From Torymus aiolomorphi (lineage: Eukaryota > Arthropoda > Insecta > Hymenoptera > Torymidae), in the NCBI GenBank assembly GCA_036365515.1, contig CM070877.1:1-64000 (forward strand): DNA of 64,000 nt, read 5' to 3'. Positions 43,157-54,315 of this stretch are shown here, piece after piece (the first letter of the stretch is position 1; every line of letters starts with the position of its first letter). The notes beneath the pieces were generated by a model that was given only the letters and a program-made list of their open reading frames with translations, did no database searches and was not told the origin of the DNA. A program made the translations under genes and the position numbers.

Positions 43157-43411
43157 CCATCCACTAGAACAGGATGATATAGTCGGGTATTGTGACTAGT
43201 AGGCTGAGAAAATTGAAATTTGGTATTTTTGAGCGATTTTCAACGCATTATATCCCAATAAACGAAGAAAAATTTTTTCTCCAAATTTAGCCAAAATTCA
43301 TATATAGGGGTATTTTGCGCTGCTCTTTCGATTGGCGCTATGATTTTTGCAATATCTGAAAATTTTTGAAAATTATTTTTTCCTATTGGCTCTACGGCCC
43401 TAAAACCTTTT
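43157..43411 (+). repeat. Long half (A, 255 bp) of the reference monomer
   Basis: This half runs from CCATCCACTAGA to the base before the matching CCATTCGATAGA of half B. Its first 97 bp, up to the CCCAATAAACG box, align without net gap to the first 97 bp of half B, up to CCCAAATAAACG; I count about 42 matches in the first 60 positions. Its last 49 bp, from TTTTTGAAAATT onward, align with the last 50 bp of half B, from TTTTTCAAAATT onward. Between the two matching parts it carries about 81 extra bases absent from B. The two halves are therefore diverged copies of one ancestor. Confidence 0.85.
43275..43356 (+). repeat. Extra segment of about 81 bp in half A, with phased A-tracts
   Basis: This stretch has no counterpart in half B; the edges are approximate because the alignment there is loose. 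A/T-tract centres in and beside it are spaced about 13, 11 and 10 bp (AAAAATTTTTT, AAATTT, AAAATT, then GAAAATTTTTGAAAATT), the helical spacing that produces intrinsic curvature. It includes CATATATAGGGG and the short inverted pair GCGC...GGCGC around CTTTCGATTG. GGTATTTT followed by GAAAA(A)TTTTT occurs both just upstream in A and again here at about 87-91 bp offset, which hints that the extra segment is an old internal tandem duplication. That origin is tentative. Confidence 0.6.
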
Positions 43412-43585
43412 CCATTCGATAGAGCGGAAAAAAATAGTCGCGTATAGTGATTGGTGGGATTAAAAAATGGATATTTTGGGGGTTTCAATCGATTTGAAGT
43501 CGATTTGGCCCAAATAAACGATGAAATGTAGAACATTTTTCAAAATTGCTCATCTCCGCTAGGTCCTTCGACCCCAAAGGATATT
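43412..43585 (+). repeat. Short half (B, 174 bp) of the reference monomer
   Basis: This half runs from CCATTCGATAGA to the base before the next CCATCCACTAGA. Shared landmarks with half A, in the same order, are CCAT-C--TAGAG, ATAGTCG-GTAT-GTGA, CCCAA-TAAACGA-GAA and TTTTT-AAAATT followed by a CT-rich stretch, CG-CCC and TTCCA. At 174 bp it probably approximates the ancestral unit, a length close to one nucleosome repeat. It also contains an 11-bp-spaced direct repeat of CGATTTG (CGATTTGAAGTCGATTTGG), broken in copies that read CAAGCGATTTG. Confidence 0.85.
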
Positions 43586-45249
43586 CCATCCACTAGAGCA
43601 GGATGATATAGTCGGGTATTGTGACTAGTAGGCTGAGAAAATTGAAATTTGGTATTTTTGAGCGATTTTCAACGCATTATATCCCAATAAACGAAGAAAA
43701 ATTTTTTCTCCAAATTTAGCCAAAATTCATATATAGGGGTATTTTGCGCTGCTCTTTCGATTGGCGCTATGATTTTTGCAATATCTGAAAATTTTTGAAA
43801 ATTATTTTTTCCTATTGGCTCTACGGCCCTAAAACCTTTTCCATTCGATAGAGCGGAAAAAAATAGTCGCGTATAGTGATTGGTGGGATTAAAAAATGGA
43901 TATTTTGGGGGTTTCAATCGATTTGAAGTCGATTTGGCCCAAATAAACGATGAAATGTAGAACATTTTTCAAAATTGCTCATCTCCGCTAGGTCCTTCGA
44001 CCCCAAAGGATATTCCATCCACTAGAGCAGGATGATATAGTCGGGTATTGTGACTAGTAGGCTGAGAAAATTGAAATTTGGTATTTTTGAGCGATTTTCA
44101 ACGCATTATATCCCAATAAACGAAGAAAAATTTTTTCTCCAAATTTAGCCAAAATTCATATATAGGGGTATTTTGCGCTGCTCTTTCGATTGGCGCTATG
44201 ATTTTTGCAATATCTGAAAATTTTTGAAAATTATTTTTTCCTATTGGCTCTACGGCCTAAAACCTTTTCCATTCGATAGAGCGGAAAAAAATAGTCGCGT
44301 ATAGTGATTGGTGGGATTAAAAAATGGATATTTTGGGGGTTTCAATCGATTTGAAGTCGATTTGGCCCAAATAAACGATGAAATGTAGAACATTTTTCAA
44401 AATTGCTCATCTCCGCTAGGTCCTTCGACCCCAAAGGATATTCCATCCACTAGAACAGGATGATATAGTCGGGTATTGTGACTAGTAGGCTGAGAAAATT
44501 GAAATTTGGTATTTTTGAGCGATTTTCAACGCATTATATCCCAATAAACGAAGAAAAATTTTTACTCCAAATTTAGCCAAAATTCATATATAGGGGTATT
44601 TTGCGCTGCTCTTTCGATTGGCGCTATGATTTTTGCAATATCTGAAAATTTTTGAAAATTATTTTTTTCCTATTGGCTCTACGGCCCTAAAACCTTTTCC
44701 ATTCGATAGAGCGGAAAAAAATAGTCGCGTATAGTGATTGGTGGGATTAAAAAATGGATATTTTGGGGGTTTCAATCGACTTGAAGTCGATTTGGCCCAA
44801 ATAAACGATGAAATGTAGAACATTTTCAAAATTGCTCATCTCCGCTAGGTCCTTCGACCCCAAAGGATATTCCATCCACTAGAGCAGGATAATATAGTCG
44901 GGTATTGTGACTAGTAGGCTGAGAAAATTGAAATTTGGTATTTTTGAGCGATTTTCAACGCATTATATCCCAATAAACGAAGAAAAATTTTTTTCTCCAA
45001 ATTTAGCCAAAATTCATATATAGGGGTATTTTGCGCTGCTCTTTCGATTGGCGCTATGATTTTTGCAATATCTGAAAATTTTTGAAAATTATTTTTTTCC
45101 TATTGGCTCTACGGCCTAAAACCTTTTCCATTCGATAGAGCGGAAAAAAATAGTCGCGTATAGTGATTGGTGGGATTAAAAAATGGATATTTTGGGGGTT
45201 TCAATCGATTTGAAGTCGATTTGGCCCAAATAAACGATGAAATGTAGAA

Positions 45250-45631
45250 CATTTTTCAAAATTGCTCATCTCCGCTAGGTCCTTCGACCCCAAAGGATAT
45301 TCCATCCACTAGAACAGGATGATATAGTCGGGTATTGTGACTAGTAGGCTGAGAAAATTGAAATTTGGTATTTTTGAGCGATTTTCAACGCATTATATCC
45401 CAATAAACGAAGAAAAATTTTTTCTCCAAATTTAGCCAAAATTCATATATAGGGGTATTTTGCGCTGCTCTTTCGATTGGCGCTATGATTTTTGCAATAT
45501 CTGAAAATTTTTGAAAATTATTTTTTCCTATTGGCTCTACGGCCTAAAACCTTTTCCATTCGATAGAGCGGAAAAAAATAGTCGCGTATAGTGATTGGTG
45601 GGATTAAAAATGGATACGATGAAATGTAGAA
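45250..45631 (+). repeat. Shortened 382-bp monomer at the end of the core
   Basis: A deletion of 45 bp joins ATGGATA to CGATGAAATG at 45,616/45,617, removing most of the end of half B, including CGATTTGAAGTCGATTTGG. It marks the passage from the homogenised core to the disordered block. The following copy (45,632-46,051, 420 bp) has several further changes, including AAATTTGCATATATGGGGG, GGCTCTGGCGGCC and TCGATTAGGACC. Confidence 0.85.
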
Positions 45632-48600
45632 CATTTTTCAAAATTGCTCATCTCCGCTAGGTCCTTCGACCCCAAAGGATATTCCATCCACTAGAACAGG
45701 ATGATATAGTCGGGTATTGTGACTAGTAGGCTGAGAAAATTGAAATTTGGTATTTTTGAGCGATTTTCAACGCATTATATCCCAATAAACGAAGAAAAAT
45801 TTTTTCTCCAAATTTGCATATATGGGGGTATTTTGCGCTGCTCTTTTCGATTGGCGCTATGATTTTTGCAATATCTGAAAATTTTTGAAAATTATTTTTT
45901 CCTATTGGCTCTGGCGGCCTAAACCTTTTCCATTCGATAGAGCGGAAAAAAATAGTCGCGTATAGTGATTGGTGAGGATTAAAAAATGGATATTTTGGTT
46001 TCAATCGATTTGAAGTCGATTAGGACCAAATAAACGATGAAATGTACAGAACATTTTCAAAATTGCTCATCTCCGCTAGGTCCTTCGACCCCAAAGGATA
46101 TTCCATCCACTAGAACAGGATGATATAGTCGGGTATTGTGACTAGTAGGCTGAAAATTGAAATTTGGTATTTTTGAGCGATTTTCAACGCATTATATCCC
46201 AATAAACGAAGAAAAATTTTTTCTCCAAATTTAGCCAAAATTCATATATGGGGTATTTTGCGCTGCTCTTTCGATTGGCGCTATGATTTTTGCAATATCT
46301 GAAAATTTTTGAAAATTATTTTTTCCTATTGGCTCTACGGCCCTAAAACCTTTTCCATTCGATAGAGCGGAAAAAAATAGTCGCGTATAGTGATTGGTGG
46401 GATTAAAAAATGGATATTTTGGGGTTTCAATCGATTTGAAGTCGATTTGGCCCAAATAAACGATGAAATGTAGAACATTTTTCAAAATTGCTCATCTCCG
46501 CTAGGTCCTTCGACCCCAAAGGATATTCCATCCACTAGAGCAGGATGATATAGTCGGGTATTGTGACTAGTAGGCTGAGAAAATTGAAATTTGGTATTTT
46601 TGAGCGATTTTCAACGCATTATATCCCAATAAACGAAGAAAAATTTTTTCTCCAAATTTAGCCAAAATTCATATATAGGGGTATTTTGCGCTGCTCTTTC
46701 GATTGGCGCTATGATTTTTGCAATATCTGAAAATTTTTGAAAATTATTTTTTCCTATTGGCTCTACGGCCTAAAACCTTTTCCATTCGATAGAGCGGAAA
46801 AAAATAGTCGCGTATAGTGATTGGTGGGATTAAAAATGGATATTTTGGGGTTTCAAGCGATTTGAAGTCGATTTGGCCCAAATAAACGATGAAATGTAGA
46901 ACTTTTTTTCAAAATTGCTCATCTCCGCTAGGTCCTTCGACCCCAAAGGATATTCCATCCACTAGAACAGGATGATATAGTCGGGTATTGTGACTAGTAG
47001 GCTGAGAAAATTGAAATTTGGTATTTTTGAGCGATTTTCAACGCATTATATCCCAATAAACGAAGAAAAATTTTTTCTCCAAATTTAGCCAAAATTCATA
47101 TATAGGGGTATTTTGCGCTGCTCTTTCGATTGGCGCTATGATTTTTGCAATATCTGAAAATTTTTGAAAATTATTTTTTCCTATTGGCTCTACGGCCCTA
47201 AAACCTTTTCCATTCGATAGAGCGGAAAAAATAGTCGCGTATAGTGATTGGTGGGATTAAAAAATGGATATTTTGGGGTTTCAAGCGATTTGAAGTCGAT
47301 TTGGCCCAAATAAACGATGAAATGTAGAACATTTTCAAAATTGCTCATCTCCGCTAGGTCCTTCGACCCCAAAGGATATTCCATCCACTAGAGAACAGGA
47401 TGATATAGACAGGTATTGTGACTATAGTAGGCTGAGAAAATTGAAATTTGGTATTTTGAGCGATTTTCAACGCATTATATCCCAATAAACGAAGAAAAAT
47501 TTTTTCTCCAAATTTAGCCAAAATTCATATATAGGTGTATTTTGCGCTGCTCTTTCGATTGGCGCTATGATTTTTGCAATATCTGAAAATTTTTGAAAAT
47601 TATTTTTTTCCTATTGGCTCTAGCCTCCGAAAACCTTTTCCATGCGATAGAGCGGAAAAAATAGTCGCGTATAGTGATTGGTGGGATTAAAAAATGGATA
47701 TTTTTGGGGGTTTCAATCGATTTGAAGTCGATTTGGCCCAAATAAACGATGAAATGTAGAACATTTTTCAAAATTGCTCATCTCCGCTAGGTCCTTCGAC
47801 CCCAAAGGATATTCCATCCACTAGAGCAGGATGATATAGTCGGGTATTGTGACTAGTAGGCTGAGAAAATTGAAATTTGGTATTTTTGAGCGATTTTCAA
47901 CGCATTATATCCCAATAAACGAAGAAAAATTTTTTCTCCAAATTTAGCCAAAATTCATATATAGGGGTATTTTGCGCTGCTCTTTCGATTGGCGCTATGA
48001 TTTTTGCAATATCTGAAAATTTTTGAAAATTATTTTTTTCCTATTGGCTCTACGGCCCTAAAACCTTTTCCATTCGATAGAGCGGAAAAAAATAGTCGCG
48101 TATAGTGATTGGTGGGATTAAAAAATGGATATTTTGGGGGTTTCAATCGATTTGAAGTCGATTTGGCCCAAATAAACGATGAAATGTAGAACATTTTTCA
48201 AAATTGCTCATCTCCGCTAGGTCCTTCGACCCCAAAGGATATTCCATCCACTAGAGCAGGATGATATAGTCAGGTATTGTGACTAGTAGGCTGAGAAAAT
48301 TGAAATTTGGTATTTTTGAGCGATTTTCAACGCATTATATCCCAATAAACGAAGAAAAATTTTTTTCTCCAAATTTAGCCAAAATTCATATATAGGGGTG
48401 TTTTGCGCTGCTCTTTCGATTGGCGCTATGATTTTTGCAATATCTGAAAATTTTTGCAATTTATTTTTTTCCTATTGGCTCTACGGCTCTAAATCCTTTT
48501 CCATTCGATAGAGCGGAAAAAAAGTAGTCGCGTATAGTGATTGGTGGGATTAAAAAATGGATATTTTGGGGGTTTCAAGCGATTTGAAGTCGATTTGGCC

Positions 48601-51600
48601 CAAATAAACGATGAAATGTAGAACATTTTTCAAAATTGCTCATCTCCGCTAGGTCCTTCGACCCCAAAGGATATTCCATCCACTAGAACAGGATGATATA
48701 GTCGGGTATTGTGACTAGTAGGCTGAGAAAATTGAAATTTGGTATTTTGAGCGATTTTCAACGCATTATATCCCAATAAACGAAGAAAAATTTTTCTCCA
48801 AATTTAGCCAAAATTCATATATAGGGGTATTTTGCGCTGCTCTTTCGATTGGCGCTATGATTTTTGCAATATCTGAAAATTTTTGAAAATTATTTTTTCC
48901 TATTGGCTCTACGGCCTAAAACCTTTTCCATTCGATAGAGCGGAAGAAAATAGTCGCGTATAGTGATTGGTGGGATTAAAAAATGGATATTTTGGGGTTT
49001 CAATCGATTTGAAGTCGATATGGCCCAAATAAACGATGAAATGTAGAACATTTTTCAAAATTGCTCATCTCCGCTAGGTCCTTCGACCCCAAAGGATATT
49101 CCATCCACTAAAGCAGGATGATATAGTCGGGTATTGTGACTAGTAGGCTGAGAAAATTGAAATTTGGTATTTTTGAGCGATTTTCAACGCATTATATCCC
49201 AATAAACGAAGAAAAATTTTTTTCTCCAAATTTAGCCAAAATTCATATATAGGGGTATTTTGCGCTGCTCTTTCGATTGGCGCTATGATTTTTGCAATAT
49301 CTGAAAATTTTTGAAAATTATTTTTTTCCTATTGGCTCTACTGCCCTAAAACCTTTTCCATTCGATAGAGCGGAAAAAAATAGTCGCGTATAGTGATTGG
49401 TGGGATTAAAAAATGGATATTTTGGGGGTTTCAAGCGATTTGAAGTCGATTTGGCCCAAATAAACGATGAAATGTAGAACATTTTTCAAAATTGCTCATC
49501 TCCGCTAGGTCCTTCGACCCCAAAGGATATTCCATCCACTAGAGCAGGATGATATAGTCGGGTATTGTGACTAGTAGGCTGAGAAAATTGAAATTTGGTA
49601 TTTTTGAGCGATTTCCACCGCATTATCTCCCAATAAACGAAGAAAAATTTTTCCTCCAAATTTAGTCAAAATTCATATATAGGGGTATTTTGCGGTGCTC
49701 TTTCGATTGGCGCTATGATTTTTGCAATATCTGAAAATTTTTGAAAATTATTTTTTTCCTATTGGCTCTACGGCCCTAAAACCTTTTCCATTCGATAGAG
49801 CGGAAAAAAATAGTCGCGTATAGTGATTGGTGGGATTAAAAAATGGATATTTTCGGGGGTTTCAAGCGATTTGAAGTCGATTTGGCCCAAATAAACGATG
49901 AAATGTAGAACATTTTTCAAAATTGCTCATCTCCGCTAGGTCCTTCGACCCCAAAGGATATTCCATCCACTAGAACAGGATGATATAGTCGGGTATTGTG
50001 ACTAGTAGGCTGAGAAAATTGAAATTTGGTATTTTTGAGCGATTTTCAACGCATTATATCCCAATAAACGAAGAAAAATTTTTTCTCCAAATTTAGCCAA
50101 AATTCATATATAGGGGTATTTTGCGCTGCTCTTTCGATTGGCGCTATGATTTTTGCAATATCTGAAAATTTTTGAAAATTATTTTTTTTCCTATTGGCTC
50201 TACAGCCTAAAACCTTTTCCATTCGATAAGAGCGGAAAAAAATAGTCGCGTATAGTGATTGGTGGGATTAAAAAATGGATATTTTGGGGTTTCAAGCGAT
50301 TTGAAGTCGATTTGGCCCAAATAAACGATGAAATGTAGAACATTTTTCAAAATTGCTCATCTCCGCTAGGTCCTTCGACCCCAAAGGATATTCCATCCAC
50401 TAGAACAGGATGATATAGTCGGGTATTGTGACTAGTAGGCTGAGAAAATTGAAATTTGGTATTTTTGAGCGATTTTCAACGCATTATATCCCAATAAACG
50501 AAGAAAATTTTTTTCTCCAAATTTAGCCAAAATTCATATATAGGGGTATTTTGCGCTGCTCTTTCGATTGGCGTTATGATTTTTGCAATATCTGAAAATT
50601 TTTGAAAATTATTTTTTTCCTATTGGCTCTACGAGCCTAAAACCTTTTCCATTCGATAGAGCGCAAATAAAATAGTCGCGTATAGTGATTGGTGGGACTA
50701 AAAAATGGATATTTTGGGGTTTCAATCGATTTGAAGTCGATTTGGCCCAAATAAACGATGAAATGTAGAACATTTTTCAAAATTGCTCATCTCCGCTAGG
50801 TCCTTCGACCCCAAAGGATATTCCATCCACTAGAGCAGGATGATATAGTCGGGTATTGTGACTAGTAGGCTGAAAATTGAAATTTGGTATTTTTGAGCGA
50901 TTTTCAACGCATTATATCCCAATAAACGAAGAAAAATTTTTTCTCCAAATTTAGCCAAAATTCATATATAGGGGTATTTTGCGCTGCTCTTTCGATTGGC
51001 GCTATGATTTTTGCAATATCTGAAAATTTTTGAAAATTATTTTTTTCCTATTGGCTCTACGGTCCTAAAACCTTTTCCATTCGATAGAGCGGAAAAAAAT
51101 AGTCGCGTATAGTGGTTGGTGGGATTAAAAATGGATATTTTGGGGTTTCAAGCGATTTGAAGTCGATTTGGCCCAAATAAACGATGAAATGTAGAACATT
51201 TTTCAAAATTGCTCATCTCCGCTAGGTCCTTCGACCCCAAAGGATATTCCATCCACTAGAGCAGGATGATATAGTCGGGTATTGTGACTAGTAGGCTGAG
51301 AAAATTGAAATTTGGTATTTTTGAGCGATTTTCAACGCATTATATCCCAATAAACGAAGAAAAAATTTTTTCTCCAAATTTAGCCAAAATTCATATATAG
51401 GGGTATTTTGCGCTGCTCTTTCGATTGGCGCTATGATTTTTGCAATATCTGAAAATTTTTGAAAATTATTTTTTTCCTATTGGCTCTACGGCCCTAAAAC
51501 CTTTTCCATTCGATAGAGCGGAAAAAAATAGTCGCGTATAGTGATTGGTGGGATTAAAAATGGATATTTTGGGGGTTTCAAGCGATTTGAAGTCGATTTG

Positions 51601-53859
51601 GCCCAAATAAACGATGAAATGTAGAACATTTTTCAAAATTGCTCATCTCCGCTAGGTCCTTCGACCCCAAAGGATATTCCATCCACTAGAGCAGGATGAT
51701 ATAGTCGGGTATTGTGACTAGTAGGCTGAGAAAAATTAAATTTGGTATTTTTGAGCGATTTTCAACGCATTATATCCCAATAAACGAAGAAGAAAAATTT
51801 TTTCTCCAAATTTAGCCAAAATTCATATATAAACCGGGGTATTTTGCGCTGCTCTTTCGATTGGCGCTATGATTTTGCAATATCTGAAAATTTTTGAAAA
51901 TTATTTTTTTCCTATTGGCTCTACGGCCTAAAACCTTTTCCATTCGATAGAGCGGAAAAAAATAGTCGCGTATAGTGATTGGTGGGATTAAAAATGGATA
52001 TTTTGGGGTTTCAAGCGATTTGAAGTCGCTTTGGCCCAAATAAACGATGAAATGTAGAACATTTTTCAAAATTGCTCATCTCCGCTAGGTCCTTCGACCC
52101 CAAAGGATATTCCATCCACTAGAGCAGGATCATATAGTCGAGTATTGTGACTAGTAGGCGGGAAAAATTGAAATTTGGTATTTTTGAGCGATTTTCAACG
52201 CATTATATCCCAATAAACGAAGAAAATTTTTTCTCCAAATTTAGCCAAAATTCATATATAGGGGTATTTTGCGCTGCTCTTTCGATTGGCGCTATGATTT
52301 TTGCAATATCTGAAAATTTTTGAAAATTATTTTTTCCTATTGGCTCTACGGCCCTAAAACCTTTTCCATTCGATAGAGCGGAAAAAAATAGTCGCGTATA
52401 GTGATTGGTGGGATTTAAAAATGGATATTTTGGGGTTTCAAGCGATTTGAAATCGATTTGGCCCAAATAAACGATGAAATGTAGAACATTTTTCAAAATT
52501 GCTCATCTCCGCTAGGTCCTTCGACCCCAAAGGATATTCCATCCACTAGAGCAGGATGATATAGTCGGGTATTGTGACTAGTAGGCTGAGAAAATTGAAA
52601 TTTGGTATTTTTGAGCGATTTTCAACGCATTATATCCCAATAAACGAAGAAAAATTTTTTCTCCAAATTTAGCCAAAATTCATATATAGGGGTATTTTGC
52701 GCTGCTCTTTCGATTGGCGCTATGATTTTTGCAATATCTGAAAATTTTTGAAAATTATTTTTTTCCTATTGGCTCTACGGCCCTAAAACCTTTTCCATTC
52801 GATAGAGCGGAAAAAAATAGTCGCGTATAGTGATTGGTGGGATTAAAAAATGGATATTTTGAGGGTTTCAAGCGATTTGAAGTCGATTTGGCCCAAATAA
52901 ACGATGAAATGTAGAACATTTTTCAAAATTGCTCATCTCCGCTAGGTCCTTCGACCCCAAAGGATATTCCATCCACTAGAACAGGATGATATAGTCGGGT
53001 ATTGTGACTAGTAGGCTGAGAAAATTGAAATTTGGTATTTTTGAGCGATTTTCAACGCATTATATCCCAATAAACGAAGAAAAATTTTTTTTCTCCAAAT
53101 TTAGCCAAAATTCATATATAGGGGTATTTTGCGCTGCTCTTTCGATTGGCGCTATGATTTTTGCAATATCTGAAAATTTTTGAAAATTATTTTTTTCCTA
53201 TTGGCTCTACGGCCTAAAACCTTTTCCATTCGATAGAGCGGAAAAAAATAGTCGCGTATAAGTGATTGGTGGGATTAAAAAATGGATATTTTGGGGTTTC
53301 AATCGATTTGAAGTCGATTTGGCCCAAATAAACGATGAAATGTGAGAACATTTTTCAAAATGCTCATCTCCGCTAGGTCCTTCGACCCCAAAGGATATTC
53401 CATCCACTAGAGCAGGATGATATAGTCGGGTATTGTGACTAGTAGGCTGAGAAAATTGAAATTTGGTATTTTTGAGCGATTTTCAACGCATTATATCCCA
53501 ATAAACGAAGAAAATTTTTTTCTCCAAATTTAGCCAAAATTCATATATAGGGGTATTTTGCGCTGCTCTTTCGATTGGCGCTATGATTTTTGCAATATCT
53601 GAAAATTTTTGAAAATTATTTTTTCCTATTGGCTCTACGGTCCTAAAACCTTTTCCATTCGATAGAGCGGAAAAAAATAGTCGCGTATAGTGATTGGTGG
53701 GATTAAAAATGGATATTTTGGGGTTTCAAGCGATTTGAAGTCGATTTGGCCCAAATAAACGATGAAATGTAGAACATTTTTCAAAATTGCTCATCTCCGC
53801 TAGGTCCTTCGACCCCAAAGGATATTCCATCCACTAGAGCAGGATGATATAGTCGGGTA
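45617..53859 (+). repeat. Disordered block of the satellite (about 19 monomers)
   Basis: The same monomer continues, still mostly with core-type bases, but with clearly more indels and private substitutions. Examples are GTACAGAACATTTTC at about 46,045, ATAGACAGGTATTGTGACTA at about 47,405, TCTAGCCTCCGAAAACC at about 47,620, CTAAATCCTTTTCC at about 48,489, ATTTCCACCGCATTATCTCC at about 49,612, ATATAAACCGGGG at about 51,828 and AGGCGGGAAAAATTG at about 52,157. The CAAGCG-then-AGAGCAGG combination missing from the core reappears from about 49,432. This is either an older, less homogenised zone or a stretch of poorer base calling. Confidence 0.8.
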
Positions 53860-54315
53860 ATAAACGAAGAAAATTTTTTTCTCCAAATTTAGCCAAAATT
53901 CATATATAGGGTATTTTGCGCTGCTCTTTCGATTGGCGCTATGATTTTTGCAATATCTGAAAATTTTTGAAAATTATTTTTTTCCTATTGACTCTACGGC
54001 CCTAAAACCTTTTCCATTCGATAGAGCGGAAAAATAGTCGCGTATAAAGAAAAATTTTTTCTCCAAATTGAGCCAAAATTCATATATAGGGGTATTTTGC
54101 GCTGCTCTTTCGATTGGCGCTATGATTTTTGCAATATCTCAAAATTTTTGAAAACTATTTTTTTCCTATTGGCTCTACGGCCCTAAAACCTTTTCCATTC
54201 GATAGAGCGGAAAAAAATAGTCGCGTATAGTGGTTGGTGGGATTTAAAAATGGATATTTTGGGGTTTCAAGCGATTTGAAGTCGATTTGGCCCAAATAAA
54301 CGATGAAATGTAGAA
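53775..54315 (+). repeat. Two consecutive truncated monomers at the subfamily boundary
   Basis: These 541 bp stand in for two full monomers. One deletion of about 68 bp joins AGTCGGGTA to ATAAACGAAG at 53,859/53,860. A second of about 247 bp joins CGCGTATA to AAGAAAAATTTT at 54,046/54,047. Bases before the second join are core type (CCAAATTTAGCC, TATCTGAAAAT). Bases after it are right-block type (CCAAATTGAGCC, TATCTCAAAAT, GATTTAAAAATGG). The subfamily switch therefore coincides with a physical breakpoint. Confidence 0.85.

Larger units (their letters stand above)
43105..43533 (+). repeat. Representative 429-bp core monomer
   Basis: This is a clean reference copy, the middle of three consecutive units that start at 42,676, 43,105 and 43,534 with exact 429-bp spacing. 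Apart from the AGAACAGG/AGAGCAGG site the three look identical by eye, so this is a locally homogenised stretch. Starting from CATTTTTCAAAATTG the order is: CTAGGTCCTTCGACCCC, the long-half marker CCATCCACTAGA, AGTCGGGTATTGTGACTAG, CCCAATAAACGAAG, phased A-tracts, CATATATAGGGG, the short-half marker CCATTCGATAGAG, AGTCGCGTATAGTGATTGG, and CCCAAATAAACGATG. Because 429 is 3 x 143, runs of 429-bp copies keep reading phase, which explains the recurrent minus-strand open frames. Confidence 0.95.
6576..45616 (+). repeat. Homogenised core of the satellite (about 91 monomers)
   Basis: Nearly all copies are 427-429 bp with a few private differences each. The main shared polymorphisms are AGAACAGG/AGAGCAGG, TTTCAATCG/TTTCAAGCG, GGCC/GGCCC before TAAAACC, and 6 against 7 T in ATTTTTTCC. 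Rarer shared variants recur far apart: CGAAGAAAAATTTTTACTCC at about 18,319, 29,031 and 44,564, and TCGACTTGAAGTCG at about 12,963 and 44,777. These point to copying between distant monomers by unequal exchange or gene conversion. Only one strongly rearranged copy is present (36,998-37,533). No gene is seen. Confidence 0.9.

Noticed and set aside
43105..43160. RNA polymerase III box B-like sequence CCTTCGACCCC, with TGGCCCAAAT upstream as box A
   Set aside because: It has one mismatch to GWTCRANNC and the supposed box A fits poorly. There is no tRNA-like fold, so this is not evidence for a SINE or tRNA origin.
43300..43312. CATATATAGGGG in each monomer as a TATA-driven satellite promoter
   Set aside because: It is conserved only as much as the rest of the monomer and has no associated initiator or transcript evidence.
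43412..43430. CENP-B box in the satellite
   Set aside because: The nearest match is TTCGATAGAGCGGAA in half B, which has TTCG and the A nine bases from its start, but the GG falls one base off and CGGG is not matched. No copy I read fits NTTCGNNNNANNCGGGN.
6576..45616. Regular higher-order repeat, such as a three-monomer period from the spacing of AGAGCAGG copies
   Set aside because: Intervals between AGAG copies vary (2, 3, 4, 7 and more monomers) and private variants do not recur at a fixed period, so no stable higher-order unit is supported by eye.
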